From Gammaproteobacteria bacterium (GTDB lineage: Bacteria > Pseudomonadota > Gammaproteobacteria > Thiohalomonadales > Thiohalomonadaceae), in NCBI GenBank assembly GCA_023228645.1, contig JALOAT010000031.1, positions 1-45,475 on the forward strand: a DNA stretch of 45,475 bases, in the 5' to 3' direction. Below, in pieces: positions 8,276-16,307 of this stretch; position 1 is the first letter of the stretch; each line of letters opens with the position of its first letter. Both the position numbers and the translations under genes were made by a program. A model generated the notes under the pieces. That model worked only from the letters and a program-made list of their open reading frames with translations. It was not told the DNA's origin and ran no database searches.

Positions 8276-10005
8276 GTGACTGGGATGCGCTCGCTCTCGG
8301 CGGTGCGGTCTTCCGCATGGGGCTCGAACGGCACCGCCGGCTGGGCCGAGGTGAGCGGGTTGCGGTGGAACGCGATGAAAGTCTTCAGCCCGCCGCTCAG
8401 GTTGTTCACGTTCTGGAAGCCGTACTGGCGCAACACGCGGGTGCCCAGATAGCTGCGAAAGCCGCTCAGGCAGTAGAGATAAATGGGCCGGTCCTTGTGA
8501 TCGCCCAGGTCGGCGATGTGCTGGCGCAGCTCGCCCATGGGGATGTTGATGGCCTTGGGGATGTGCCAGCCGGCGTACTCGCGTGGGCTGCGCATGTCGA
8601 TGAGAAGCGCATCGTCCGGCAGGTCCGTGTATTCCTCTGGATACCACAGCTCCACGTCGCCACGCAGGGCGTTGGCGGCGACGAAACCCGCCATGTTCAC
8701 CGGGTCCTTGGCCGCGCCGTAGGGCGGCGCGTAGGCCAGTTCCAGGTCCTCCAGGTCGTACACCGTCATGCCCGCGCGCAAGGCCGTGGCCAGCACGTCG
8801 ATGCGCTTGTCCACGCCGTCGAAGCCCACCACTTGCGCACCGAGCAGCCGGCCCTCCTGGGGCGTGAACAGCAGCTTCAGGTGCATGGGATGGGTGCCCG
8901 GGTAATAGCCCGCGTGGCCGTTGGGATGGATGTAGATCTTGGTGTAGGACATGTGCGCGCGGCGCAGCGCCTTCTCCGAGGCGCCGGTGCCGCCGGCGGT
9001 CATGTCGAACACTTTGATCACCGACGTGCCCTGCACCGCCTGGAAGGCGGACGGTCGACCTGCGATGTGGTCGGCCGCGACGCGGCCCTGGCGGTTGGCG
9101 AGCCCCGCCAGCGGAATCACCGCCATCTCGCCCGTCGCCGCATCGCGCACCTCCACCGCGTCGCCGACGGCGTAAATGTCCGGATCGGAAGTGCGCATGT
9201 GCTGATCCACCACGATGCCGCCGCGCGTGCCGATGGTGAGCCCGGCCATCTTGGCCAGCTCGTTCTCGGGCTGCACGCCCACGGCCAGCACCACCAGGTC
9301 CGCCACCGGGTGGGCGCCGCCCGCGAGAACCACCTCCACGCGCCCGTCGGCGTCGCGGAACTCACGCACGTTGGTGCCCAGATGCACATTCACGCCGTGG
9401 CTTTCCATGTGGTAGGCCAGGTCGCGCGACATCTCCGGGTCCAGGTTCTGCATGAGTTGATCGGAGCGCTCGACCAGGTCCACGCGCACGCCGCGCCGGC
9501 GCAGGGCCTCGGCCATTTCCAGACCGATATAGCCGCCGCCCACCACCACGGCGCTGAAGGCGCCCTGATCGACCACCGCCTTGATGGCGTCCATGTCGGA
9601 GATGTTGCGCAGGGCGTGGATACGCGGGTGGTTCACACCGGGCAGCGGCGGTCGCACCGGGTTCGCGCCGGGGGCGAGCACCAGTTTGTCGTAGTGATCT
9701 TCGAAGGTGCGGCCGCTGGCGTGATCGAACACACGCACCACCTTGCGGCTACGGTCGATGCCGGTGACCTCGTGCTGAACGTGCACCTGCAGGGCGAGCG
9801 TGCGTTCCAGGTCCTTGGGCGTCACCACGAACAGCTTGTTGCGATCCGCGATGTCGCCGCTGATGTGGTAAGGCAGCCCGCAGTTGGCGAAGGACACGTA
9901 GGGGTCGCGCTCGTAGATCACCACCTCGGCATGCTCGTCCAGGCGCCTAAGCCGCGCCGCCGTGGACATGCCACCGGCCACGCCACCCACGATAATGATT
10001 TTCAT
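8272..10005 (-). CDS. FAD-dependent CoA-disulfide/persulfide reductase with C-terminal rhodanese domain
   Basis: Flavoenzyme of the pyridine nucleotide-disulfide reductase family that probably reduces CoA disulfide, CoA persulfide or polysulfide with NAD(P)H, fused to a sulfurtransferase domain. In the 577-residue product, the FAD site is IIIVGGVAGGMSTAARLRR (3-21), the single redox Cys is Cys42 in SFANCGLPYHISG (the CoADR signature), and the NAD(P) site is VVVGGGYIGLEMAEALRRRG. The C-terminal rhodanese (about 475-560) has DMRSPREYAGWHIPKAINIP and active-site Cys512 in CLSGFR. The ATG at 10005 has GGAGG eleven bases upstream. The fusion matches CoADR-Rhd/NPSR proteins; the physiological substrate is inferred. 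Thiol redox genes lie on both sides. Confidence 0.93.
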   Translation of the reverse strand: MKIIIVGGVAGGMSTAARLRRLDEHAEVVIYERDPYVSFANCGLPYHISGDIADRNKLFVVTPKDLERTLALQVHVQHEVTGIDRSRKVVRVFDHASGRTFEDHYDKLVLAPGANPVRPPLPGVNHPRIHALRNISDMDAIKAVVDQGAFSAVVVGGGYIGLEMAEALRRRGVRVDLVERSDQLMQNLDPEMSRDLAYHMESHGVNVHLGTNVREFRDADGRVEVVLAGGAHPVADLVVLAVGVQPENELAKMAGLTIGTRGGIVVDQHMRTSDPDIYAVGDAVEVRDAATGEMAVIPLAGLANRQGRVAADHIAGRPSAFQAVQGTSVIKVFDMTAGGTGASEKALRRAHMSYTKIYIHPNGHAGYYPGTHPMHLKLLFTPQEGRLLGAQVVGFDGVDKRIDVLATALRAGMTVYDLEDLELAYAPPYGAAKDPVNMAGFVAANALRGDVELWYPEEYTDLPDDALLIDMRSPREYAGWHIPKAINIPMGELRQHIADLGDHKDRPIYLYCLSGFRSYLGTRVLRQYGFQNVNNLSGGLKTFIAFHRNPLTSAQPAVPFEPHAEDRTAESERIPVT

Positions 10006-10100
10006 GAGGCCCGCTCCTCCCGTTAACGACGCCGCGCGCACGTTGTGGCGCCGCTCTCGTTACTCTAGACGGGAGAAAACAGGCCGGTAGCCGCGCAATC

Positions 10101-10176
10101 GTAGCCGGATGCAGCAACGCGAAATCCGAAGAACCAGGTGGCAAGCAGACCCGGATTTCGCCTCGCTTCATGCTAC
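10101..10176. repeat. REP-like element, family B (degenerate inverted pair)
   Basis: A GTAGCCGGATGCAGCAACGC piece (10101-10120) and an inverted CCCGGATTTCGCCTCGCTTC piece ending ATGCTAC (10150-10176) face each other across about 20 bp. The terminal CTA at 10173-10175 is the TAG stop codon of the thioredoxin/CcdA-like gene. Confidence 0.65.
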
Positions 10177-11414
10177 ATGCGAACGGCGTCGCGTCCCTTG
10201 CGCTCGTGCCGCCAGGCGACAACGCCGCTGCCGATGGCGAGCGCCAGCAGGCTCACGGCAAGCAGCGGGTCGTTCAATCGTTCGGGCGCCACCAGCAGCA
10301 CGGTGCCCAGTCCCAGCATCATCACGCCCGAGACCAGCTTCAGCACCCGTCCCTCGGCCTCGCTCAGCTTGCGCGAGCCGAGCGTGTACACGTAGGCGAG
10401 CACGATGGCGACGAGCGGCACGATGTACACCAGGTTGTAGAAGGCGAGATAGAGGTAGTAACCGGACGTGGGCAGATCCTGCAGGGTGAGCAGGCGCGTG
10501 TACACCATGGGGAAGCCGGCCGTGCACAGGGCCTCGTAGCTGTTCGCCACGATGGCGAGCGTCACCGCCCCCGTGAGCATGACCGGCCAGCTGTCGGCGC
10601 GCAGCAGGCGACGCATGCGCTCGAACAGCCGCGGCTTGGCGCTGTCTGGAATGGACAGGGAGATGCCACGCTTGAACCACACATAATCCTTCACGTTCAC
10701 CAGCGCCATGCCCACCGCCAGCAGGCCCGCCGCGATGGTCACCAGGCGCAGTTCGCCGGCGATGAGGAACACATTCAACCAGGCCGACATAAGCACGAAA
10801 TACACCAGCCCCGAGAACAGCACGAACACCCCGCCGATGACCAGCATGCGCGTGCGGGTGCGCTCGTGGGTGAGCAGGCTGAGCAGGAACAGCAAGACGA
10901 AAAAGGCGCAGGGATTGAAGGCATCGAGGGCGGCGATGGCCACCGTGACCAGCGGCAAGGACCACGCGGCGGTATCGACCTTACCGAGCAGCGGCAGCGT
11001 TATGGACGTTGCGTCCGGCGCCTGTGCGGCCGCTTGGCCCGCGAGGACGTCGCGGCATGCCAGCAGGCGTTCTTCCAGGAACCGACCCATGCCCTCGGGT
11101 GCATCGTAGCCGGTGTGCATCTCGCCGCAAAAAATGAAGGCCGGCACCGAGCTGGCCTGGCGCCCGAGCATGCCGGCCATCTCGATGTAGCGTTGCACGT
11201 TGGCCCGGCTGGCGGTGAGTTCCAGCGAGTGCACCTGCAACCAGGGATGACGGGCGGCCAGTTGGCCCACGAACGGCAGCGCCTCCTGGCAGTGCGGACA
11301 GGTCTGCGACCAGAACACGTAGAGCTCGACCTGTGTCGTATCTCCGGCGGAAGTCTCCGCGGCGACGGGCAGCAACCATGCAAACAGCAGAGCAAACAGC
11401 AGGAAGCGCTTCAT
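10173..11414 (-). CDS. Thioredoxin-like domain fused to a CcdA/DsbD-like membrane domain
   Basis: Predicted inner-membrane thiol-disulfide protein of 413 residues. A signal or anchor segment (2-19) is followed by a thioredoxin-like periplasmic domain with CPHC (Cys39-Cys42), then a polytopic domain with about six to eight hydrophobic segments. Two conserved-looking cysteines, Cys169 (AFNPCAFF) and Cys297 (EALCTAGFP), lie in membrane segments as in CcdA and DsbD beta. This suggests electron transfer across the membrane to the attached thioredoxin domain, but in the reverse domain order to DsbD (thioredoxin first). I chose the ATG at 11414; a GTG at 11423 is also possible and no SD is clear. 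It lies upstream of, and may be co-transcribed with, the CoA-disulfide reductase gene. Confidence 0.8.
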   Translation of the reverse strand: MKRFLLFALLFAWLLPVAAETSAGDTTQVELYVFWSQTCPHCQEALPFVGQLAARHPWLQVHSLELTASRANVQRYIEMAGMLGRQASSVPAFIFCGEMHTGYDAPEGMGRFLEERLLACRDVLAGQAAAQAPDATSITLPLLGKVDTAAWSLPLVTVAIAALDAFNPCAFFVLLFLLSLLTHERTRTRMLVIGGVFVLFSGLVYFVLMSAWLNVFLIAGELRLVTIAAGLLAVGMALVNVKDYVWFKRGISLSIPDSAKPRLFERMRRLLRADSWPVMLTGAVTLAIVANSYEALCTAGFPMVYTRLLTLQDLPTSGYYLYLAFYNLVYIVPLVAIVLAYVYTLGSRKLSEAEGRVLKLVSGVMMLGLGTVLLVAPERLNDPLLAVSLLALAIGSGVVAWRHERKGRDAVRM

Positions 11415-11514
11415 GATCAACACAGACGATGGGCTTGCGTTACCCTACCCCGCACGCCGAAGCCCTGGCAATCGCAGGGAACGGGTGAATCGGCACAAGA
11501 GCCGGGCTAGGGAC

Positions 11515-11565
11515 GTTCTCTTCCTTTGCATTCTCTGCGCCCTCGGCGTTGGGCCGTTTTCTCTC
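11515..11565. repeat. Solo half of intergenic repeat family E
   Basis: TTCTCTTCCTTTGCATTCTC followed by TGCGCCCTCGGCGTTGGGCC and GTTTTCTC closely resembles the right arm of the family E elements at 28487-28585 and 39173-39308. I see no matching left arm nearby, so this is a half element, sitting between the lipoprotein gene and the thioredoxin/CcdA-like gene. Confidence 0.65.
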
Positions 11566-11575
11566 GGCCTTGAGC

Positions 11576-12703
11576 CTAGGACGTCGGCGTGGCGAACCGG
11601 TAGTAATTGGCTTCGGGGATGTAATCCAACAGGCAGGGGTCGCGCACCCGCCCGGCCTCGTCCGCGTCGTCCAGCGCGGCGCGGCTCACGGGTGCATAGG
11701 GAAGCCGAAAGCGGCTCCACGGCGTGGCGCGCACGTTGCCGTCTTCCACCTTGAAGCGCGCGCGCACGCTCCAGTAGAACTTCGCGTTGGCGGTCAACGG
11801 CATGTCCAGGGTGTGTTCGGTCGCCGTGAGCCCTTGGCGCTCGTACACCAGCAAGGGTGCCGCGGGCAGCGCGCGCCATACCCGCAGGTCATAGCGCACG
11901 TCGCGCGCATTGTCCGCCAACGCCTCGGCACCCGCACGGCGCGCATAGGCGTGAAAGGATTCCCAAGCCAAGGTCGGCGTGCGTGTGTCGAGCAGGATGA
12001 AACGATTCCAGTCGGTTGGCCGCGGGCCGAGTTGCGGGCGGTAGAGTCGCGACGGCGCGAGCCACTGCAGCCCGCAGGCGCTGCCCACCGCAGGGGCGAT
12101 GTCAGGCGCCATGAACAAGGCTTCGACGATGCGGTCGCCCAGGGACGTCGCCCCGGCGCTGACCTCAGCAAGCGTCAATGCCTCGGTCCAGGCACTCAAC
12201 GGACGCTCGCTGCTGCGATACACGAAGCGGCGCTCAACCAGCGTGCGTCCGGCTTCCAGCCATTCCACCGCTACGACCAGATAAAGCGCTTGGCCGCCGT
12301 AGACGTATTGCGCCTCCTCGAAACCGATCTCGCTGGCTGTGATGGTGACGGTGCTCGCCGCCGATCCCGGATGCACCAGCCACACCGGGTTGGAGGTCTC
12401 GACGGCGCGTGTCATCTGCTCACGCACCGCCGGCGCGATACGCGTGGCCGCATCGCGCGCCACCCGCAGGGCCTTGCTTGAGCGCACGCCGGTCGCGGGT
12501 GCGCCATCCGCGGCGGCCACCATGAGGGATTGTGAGTCCGGCGACACAAGGTTCACCTCCGCCGCATCCGGCGCCGCCACCACGGCGACCGGCGAAACCG
12601 CGGCACGCCGCAGTTCGGCCGAGTCCGTCACCACGTTGGCGGCACAGGCGCTCAGCAGGACGGCGGCGATGAAAGGCAAGAGGCGTCGCACGAAGAATTC
12701 CAT
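11576..12703 (-). CDS. Predicted outer-membrane lipoprotein of unknown function
   Basis: 375 residues with a lipoprotein signal peptide: charged start, hydrophobic stretch and lipobox LSAC with Cys20. The residue after Cys is Ala, consistent with outer-membrane sorting. The mature protein has an N-terminal beta-rich domain (around VWLVHPGSAASTVTITASEI) and a C-terminal half with extract-and-compare features such as FHAYARRAGAEALADNARDV and LTANAKFYWSVRARFKVEDG, suggesting a fibronectin-III-like or beta-sandwich fold. I do not recognise the family. The ATG at 12703 is the one that yields the signal peptide; the frame continues upstream to 12775 without it. Neighbours hemN and the thioredoxin/CcdA-like gene give no clear link. 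Confidence 0.7.
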   Translation of the reverse strand: MEFFVRRLLPFIAAVLLSACAANVVTDSAELRRAAVSPVAVVAAPDAAEVNLVSPDSQSLMVAAADGAPATGVRSSKALRVARDAATRIAPAVREQMTRAVETSNPVWLVHPGSAASTVTITASEIGFEEAQYVYGGQALYLVVAVEWLEAGRTLVERRFVYRSSERPLSAWTEALTLAEVSAGATSLGDRIVEALFMAPDIAPAVGSACGLQWLAPSRLYRPQLGPRPTDWNRFILLDTRTPTLAWESFHAYARRAGAEALADNARDVRYDLRVWRALPAAPLLVYERQGLTATEHTLDMPLTANAKFYWSVRARFKVEDGNVRATPWSRFRLPYAPVSRAALDDADEAGRVRDPCLLDYIPEANYYRFATPTS

Positions 12704-12774
12704 TCCCGGAAAAACGTGGAGTTTACGACGACATGGCGCAAGGCGAAACCGCGCCGAGGCCGGGCGCGCGTGCA

Positions 12775-14163
12775 TCAGATCACCTTGGAGAACCGCTGTC
12801 CCTGCTTCTCGCGTAGATGGCGGTCGAAGGTCATGCAGATGTTGCGGATGAGCAGCTTGCCCACGGGCTGCACGTCGATGGCGCCGGCGCTGTGGGTCAA
12901 CAGACCGTCCGTCTGCATGCCTTCCAGGTCCTTCAGCTCGCTGGCGAAGTAGCTATCGAAATCGATGCCGAAGCGCTTGCCCACTGCGGCCTTGTCCAGG
13001 TGGAAGTGGCAGATGAGCTGGGTGATCACCTCACGGCGCAGCACGTCGTCGTCAGTGAGTTCGATACCGCGGAACACCGCCAGCTTGCCGGCGTCGATGG
13101 CCGCGTAATACTCCTCCAGCTCCTTCAGGTTCTGCGCATAGCTGCGCCCCACCTGGCCGATGGAGGTGGCGCCCAGGCCCACCAGATCGCAATCGGCATG
13201 GGTGCTGTAGCCCTGGAAATTGCGGTACAGCGTGCCCTCGCGCTGGGCCACGGCCAGTTCGTCGCCGGGCTTGGCGAAGTGATCCATGCCGATGTACACG
13301 TAGCCCGCCGCGGTCAGTCGCTCGATGGTCATGTGCAGGATGTTCAGTTTTTCCTGCGGCGAGGGCAGCTCGTCGGGATTGATGCGGCGCTGCGGCTTGA
13401 ACAACTCCGGCAGGTGCGCGTAGTTGAACACCGACAGGCGATCGGGCGAGATGGCGAGGATCTTGTCCAGGGTCTTGCCGAAGCTGTCCACGCTCTGGAA
13501 CGGCAGGCCGTAGATCAGATCGAGGGAAATGGACTTGAAGCCGGTGTCGCGCGCCGATTGCAACGCGAACATCGTCTCCTCCTCGCTCTGGATGCGGTTC
13601 ACCGCCTTCTGCACGCGCGGGTCGAAGTCCTGCACGCCCAGGCTCATGCGGTTGAAGCCGAGGGAACGCAGCAGGGCGATGGTGTCCTTCTTCACCTCGC
13701 GCGGGTCGATCTCAATGGAGTACTCGCCCGTGTCGTCGTCGCGCAGCTTGAAATGCTGGCGCGTGGTGTCCATGAGGGCGGTCATTTCCTCATGGTTGAT
13801 GAAGGTGGGCGTGCCGCCGCCCCAGTGCAACTGATCGACGGTGCGGTTTTTGTCGAACAGCGCGCCCTGCATGGCGATTTCCTTGAACAAACGCTCCAAA
13901 TACGGGCTGGTGCGGGTACGGTCCTTGGTGACCACCTTGTTGCAGCCACAGTAGTAGCAGACCGTGTCGCAGAACGGGATGTGGAAATACAGCGACAGCG
14001 GGCGCTGCGGGTTCTCCTGGTTGGTGGCCTTTGCAATGGCCGTATAGCGGTCGGCGTCGAAACCGCTGTGGAACTGCGGCGCCGTGGGATACGAGGTATA
14101 GCGCGGCCCGGACTTGTCGTAGCGCTTGATCAGGGCTTCGTCGAAGACGATGGTCTGGTTCAT
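12775..14163 (-). CDS. hemN: Oxygen-independent coproporphyrinogen III dehydrogenase HemN
   Basis: Radical SAM enzyme that decarboxylates coproporphyrinogen III to protoporphyrinogen IX in heme synthesis without oxygen. The 462-residue product (E. coli 457) has the N-terminal RYTSYPTAPQF segment and the CxxxCxxCxC cluster site (Cys65, Cys69, Cys72, Cys74 in FCDTVCYYCGCNKVV). GGGTPTF and the C-terminal HemN domain (GFNRMSLGVQDFDPRVQKAVNR) follow. The N-terminal extension and CYYCGCN distinguish true HemN from HemW-type paralogues. The ATG at 14163 matches the family N-terminus. A 7 bp inverted repeat lies in its leader. No clear FNR box was found. Confidence 0.96.
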   Translation of the reverse strand: MNQTIVFDEALIKRYDKSGPRYTSYPTAPQFHSGFDADRYTAIAKATNQENPQRPLSLYFHIPFCDTVCYYCGCNKVVTKDRTRTSPYLERLFKEIAMQGALFDKNRTVDQLHWGGGTPTFINHEEMTALMDTTRQHFKLRDDDTGEYSIEIDPREVKKDTIALLRSLGFNRMSLGVQDFDPRVQKAVNRIQSEEETMFALQSARDTGFKSISLDLIYGLPFQSVDSFGKTLDKILAISPDRLSVFNYAHLPELFKPQRRINPDELPSPQEKLNILHMTIERLTAAGYVYIGMDHFAKPGDELAVAQREGTLYRNFQGYSTHADCDLVGLGATSIGQVGRSYAQNLKELEEYYAAIDAGKLAVFRGIELTDDDVLRREVITQLICHFHLDKAAVGKRFGIDFDSYFASELKDLEGMQTDGLLTHSAGAIDVQPVGKLLIRNICMTFDRHLREKQGQRFSKVI

Positions 14164-14185
14164 GGTCACAGCTTTGCACCTCGTT

Positions 14186-14207
14186 GCCGCCATATCAGCG
14201 TGGCGGC
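14186..14207. promoter_or_regulatory. Inverted repeat in the hemN leader
   Basis: A perfect 7 bp inverted repeat, GCCGCCA (14186-14192) and TGGCGGC (14201-14207) with an 8-base loop, lies 23-44 bases upstream of the hemN start. It could be an operator or a leader hairpin. It does not match the FNR consensus TTGAT-N4-ATCAA. Confidence 0.35.
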
Positions 14208-14288
14208 TTGCGCGTGAGAATCCAGTTTTTCCGTGCCGGGGAGCTGGCAGCACCTCCAAATCACGGGGCTGAGTGTCGGAATTTGATG

Positions 14289-14324
14289 CCCCCTCTCCCT
14301 CCGGGAGAGGGCTGGGGAGAGGGG
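14289..14324. repeat. Palindromic repeat, family C (single copy)
   Basis: CCCCCTCTCCCTCCGGGAGA followed by GGGCTGGGGAGAGGGG is identical in its core to the third head of the family C array at 6360-6395. It sits between the DUF559 gene and hemN, both on the - strand. Confidence 0.8.
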
Positions 14325-14332
14325 TTCAAACA

Positions 14333-14710
14333 TCAGCGACCGCAACGCTCCCGCAACACCGACGCAATCCGTTCAAGCACCGCTTCCGTATCGCCCAGGA
14401 TCTCGTGATTCCAGAAACGCAGCACGCGGTAACCCATGCGTTGAAGCGTCGCGGTACGCTTCTCGTCGTAGGCCTGCTGCCCGGAATGCTGGCCGCCATC
14501 AGCCTCGTTGATCAGCATCGCCTCCAAACACACGAAATCGACGATGTACGGCGCAATCACCACCTGGCGGCGAAACTTGTAACCATCGAAGCGGTGTACC
14601 CGCAAATGCCGCCACAACCTTCTTTCCGCCTCACTGCTCGCGCAGTGCGCGCGCCCGCGAGTCCAAGGCATTTTCCGGTGCGTCCATCTCCCTGGACCTC
14701 CACATTTCAT
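14333..14710 (-). CDS. DUF559 endonuclease-like (Vsr/restriction-fold) protein
   Basis: 125-residue protein of the DUF559 family, which has the PD-(D/E)XK endonuclease fold related to very-short-patch-repair nucleases. Visible family features are SEAERRLWRHLRVHRFDGYK, FRRQVVIAPYIVDFVC, the acidic ENEADGGQH-like motif (here LINEADGGQHSGQQAYDEKR) and GYRVLRFWNHEIL near the end. The biological role of these small proteins is unsettled. The ATG at 14710 overlaps the prmB stop as ATGA, so it is probably translated from the mog-prmB mRNA; an internal Met14 is an alternative. A family C repeat follows it. Confidence 0.85.
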   Translation of the reverse strand: MKCGGPGRWTHRKMPWTRGRAHCASSEAERRLWRHLRVHRFDGYKFRRQVVIAPYIVDFVCLEAMLINEADGGQHSGQQAYDEKRTATLQRMGYRVLRFWNHEILGDTEAVLERIASVLRERCGR

Positions 14711-15630
14711 GCGGCAGCGAACAGCGCGCCGTAGTCCTCCAGCTCCTCGGCCGTCAGCACGAACACCTCCGCATCGCCGTGCTCGAATTCCACCCAGGTA
14801 AACGGCACCTCGGGATACAGGTCTTCCAACGCCTCCGCGCTGTTGCCCACCTCTACCACCAGCAGGCCGCCCGGATTCAAATGCCCGCGCGCCTCGCGCA
14901 GGATGATCCGCACCAAGTCCAGACCGTCGGTGCCAGCGGCCAGTGCGGCCTGCGGTTCGTGGTGGAACTCGGGCGGCAGGGCGGCCATGTCCTGGGCGTC
15001 CACATAGGGCGGATTGCTCACGATCACGTCGTAGCGCTCGCCTCGCAGGCCCTCAAACAGGTTCGACTGCACCAGCCGCACTTGTTCTTCCAGCCCGTGG
15101 CGCGTCACGTTGCGGGCAGCCACTTCCAGGGCGTCGGCGGAGAGGTCGCTGCCGTCCACCTGCGCCTCGGGGAAGGCCATGGCGCAGGCCACGGCGATGC
15201 AGCCGCTGCCGGTGCACAGGTCGAGGATGCGCTCGACATGTTCCGCATCAATCCACGGTTCAAAGCGGTTGTCGATGAGTTCGGCGATGGGCGAGCGCGG
15301 AACCAGCACGCGCTCGTCCACGTGGAAAGGCAGGCCGGCGAACCAGGCCTCGCCGGTCAGGTACGGGGCCGGCCGGCGCTCGCGCACGCGGCGGGCCAGC
15401 AGTTCGGCCACCGTGCGGCGCTCTTCGCGGGTGAGGCGGGCGTCGAACCAGGCGAGCGGCGTGTCGTGAGGCAGATGCAGGGCGTACAGCACCAGATAGA
15501 CCGCCTCGTCCTGGGCATCGGCCAGGCCGTGGCCGTGGTGCAGGCCGGCGGTGTTGAACAGACTCATGCCCCAGCGCACGAAATCGCGCACCGTGCGCAG
15601 GTCCTGGATGGCCTCGTCGATGTTCGGCAT
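14707..15630 (-). CDS. prmB: Ribosomal protein L3 N5-glutamine methyltransferase
   Basis: SAM-dependent methylation of a glutamine in ribosomal protein L3. The 307-residue product (E. coli 310) carries the N-terminal domain typical of PrmB (TVRDFVRWGMSLFNTAGLHH and GHGLADAQDEAVYLVLYALH). The Rossmann methyltransferase core follows, with LDLCTGSGCIAVACA and the catalytic NPPY motif (YDVIVSNPPYV). GHG near the N-terminus and NPPYV separate PrmB from PrmC. The ATG at 15630 is 1 bp from the mog stop, and its own stop overlaps the DUF559 gene, giving a tight three-gene operon. Confidence 0.94.
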   Translation of the reverse strand: MPNIDEAIQDLRTVRDFVRWGMSLFNTAGLHHGHGLADAQDEAVYLVLYALHLPHDTPLAWFDARLTREERRTVAELLARRVRERRPAPYLTGEAWFAGLPFHVDERVLVPRSPIAELIDNRFEPWIDAEHVERILDLCTGSGCIAVACAMAFPEAQVDGSDLSADALEVAARNVTRHGLEEQVRLVQSNLFEGLRGERYDVIVSNPPYVDAQDMAALPPEFHHEPQAALAAGTDGLDLVRIILREARGHLNPGGLLVVEVGNSAEALEDLYPEVPFTWVEFEHGDAEVFVLTAEELEDYGALFAAA

Positions 15631-15631
15631 G

Positions 15632-16186
15632 TCAGGCTCCGGGCTTGCGCGCATGCTTGGGGCGGAAGGCCAGGCACACGTCCGGATTGGTGTCGAGATA
15701 GGGCCCGTCGATGAGGTCGATGCAATAGGGCACCGCCGGGAACACGGCGTACAGGCAATCGGCGATGGCGGAGGGCTTGCCCGGCAGGTTGATGATCAGC
15801 GAGCGCCCGCGGATGCCGGCGATCTGCCGCGACAGGATAGCGGTGGGCACCACCTTGAGCGAGACGGCGCGCATCTGTTCGCCGAAACCGTCGAGGATCT
15901 TGTCGCACACCGCCTCGGTGGCCTCGGGCGTCACGTCGCGCAGCGCCGGGCCGGTGCCGCCGGTGGTCACCACCAGGCAACAGCCCTCCACGTCGCACAG
16001 TTCCTTGAGCGCCTGTTCGATGAGCGGCTGTTCGTCCGGGATCACGCGCGGGACCGGCGCCCAGGGCGTAGTGAGGATCCTGCCGAGTTCGGCCTGGATG
16101 GCCGGGCCGCCCTCGTCCTGGTACTCCCCGCGGCTGGCGCGATCGGAGACGGTGAGGATGCCAATGCGTACTTTTTGTGCGGTCAT
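15632..16186 (-). CDS. mog: Molybdopterin adenylyltransferase
   Basis: Adenylates molybdopterin before molybdate insertion in molybdenum cofactor synthesis. The 184-residue product has the MoaB/Mog fold, with IGILTVSDRASRGEYQDEGG at the N-terminus, the TTGGTGPALRDVTPEAT nucleotide-binding motif and the LPGKPSAI segment. Length, the S-R-G-x-Y-x-D-x-G pattern and the C-terminal HARKPGA-type end favour Mog over MoaB. It is the first gene of mog-prmB-DUF559. No molybdenum-cofactor riboswitch fold is evident in the 121 bp upstream, which instead holds a REP-like repeat. Confidence 0.92.
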   Translation of the reverse strand: MTAQKVRIGILTVSDRASRGEYQDEGGPAIQAELGRILTTPWAPVPRVIPDEQPLIEQALKELCDVEGCCLVVTTGGTGPALRDVTPEATEAVCDKILDGFGEQMRAVSLKVVPTAILSRQIAGIRGRSLIINLPGKPSAIADCLYAVFPAVPYCIDLIDGPYLDTNPDVCLAFRPKHARKPGA

Positions 16187-16234
16187 GACAGGCTGTCGGA
16201 CGAAACGGGTTGGGCATTATAGCGTCTATTCAAC

Positions 16235-16265
16235 GTAGCCCGGATGCAGCGCAGCGGAATCCGGG
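16235..16265. repeat. REP-like palindrome, family B (copy 2)
   Basis: GTAGCCCGGATGCAGCGCAG followed by CGGAATCCGGG matches the copy at 8241-8275 but lacks the closing CTAC. It lies between the radical SAM gene stop and the mog start. Confidence 0.8.
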
Positions 16266-16307
16266 ACCGTGGCGTAGAAGAAGACGGCCGCGCCGTAGCC
16301 TCGAAAT

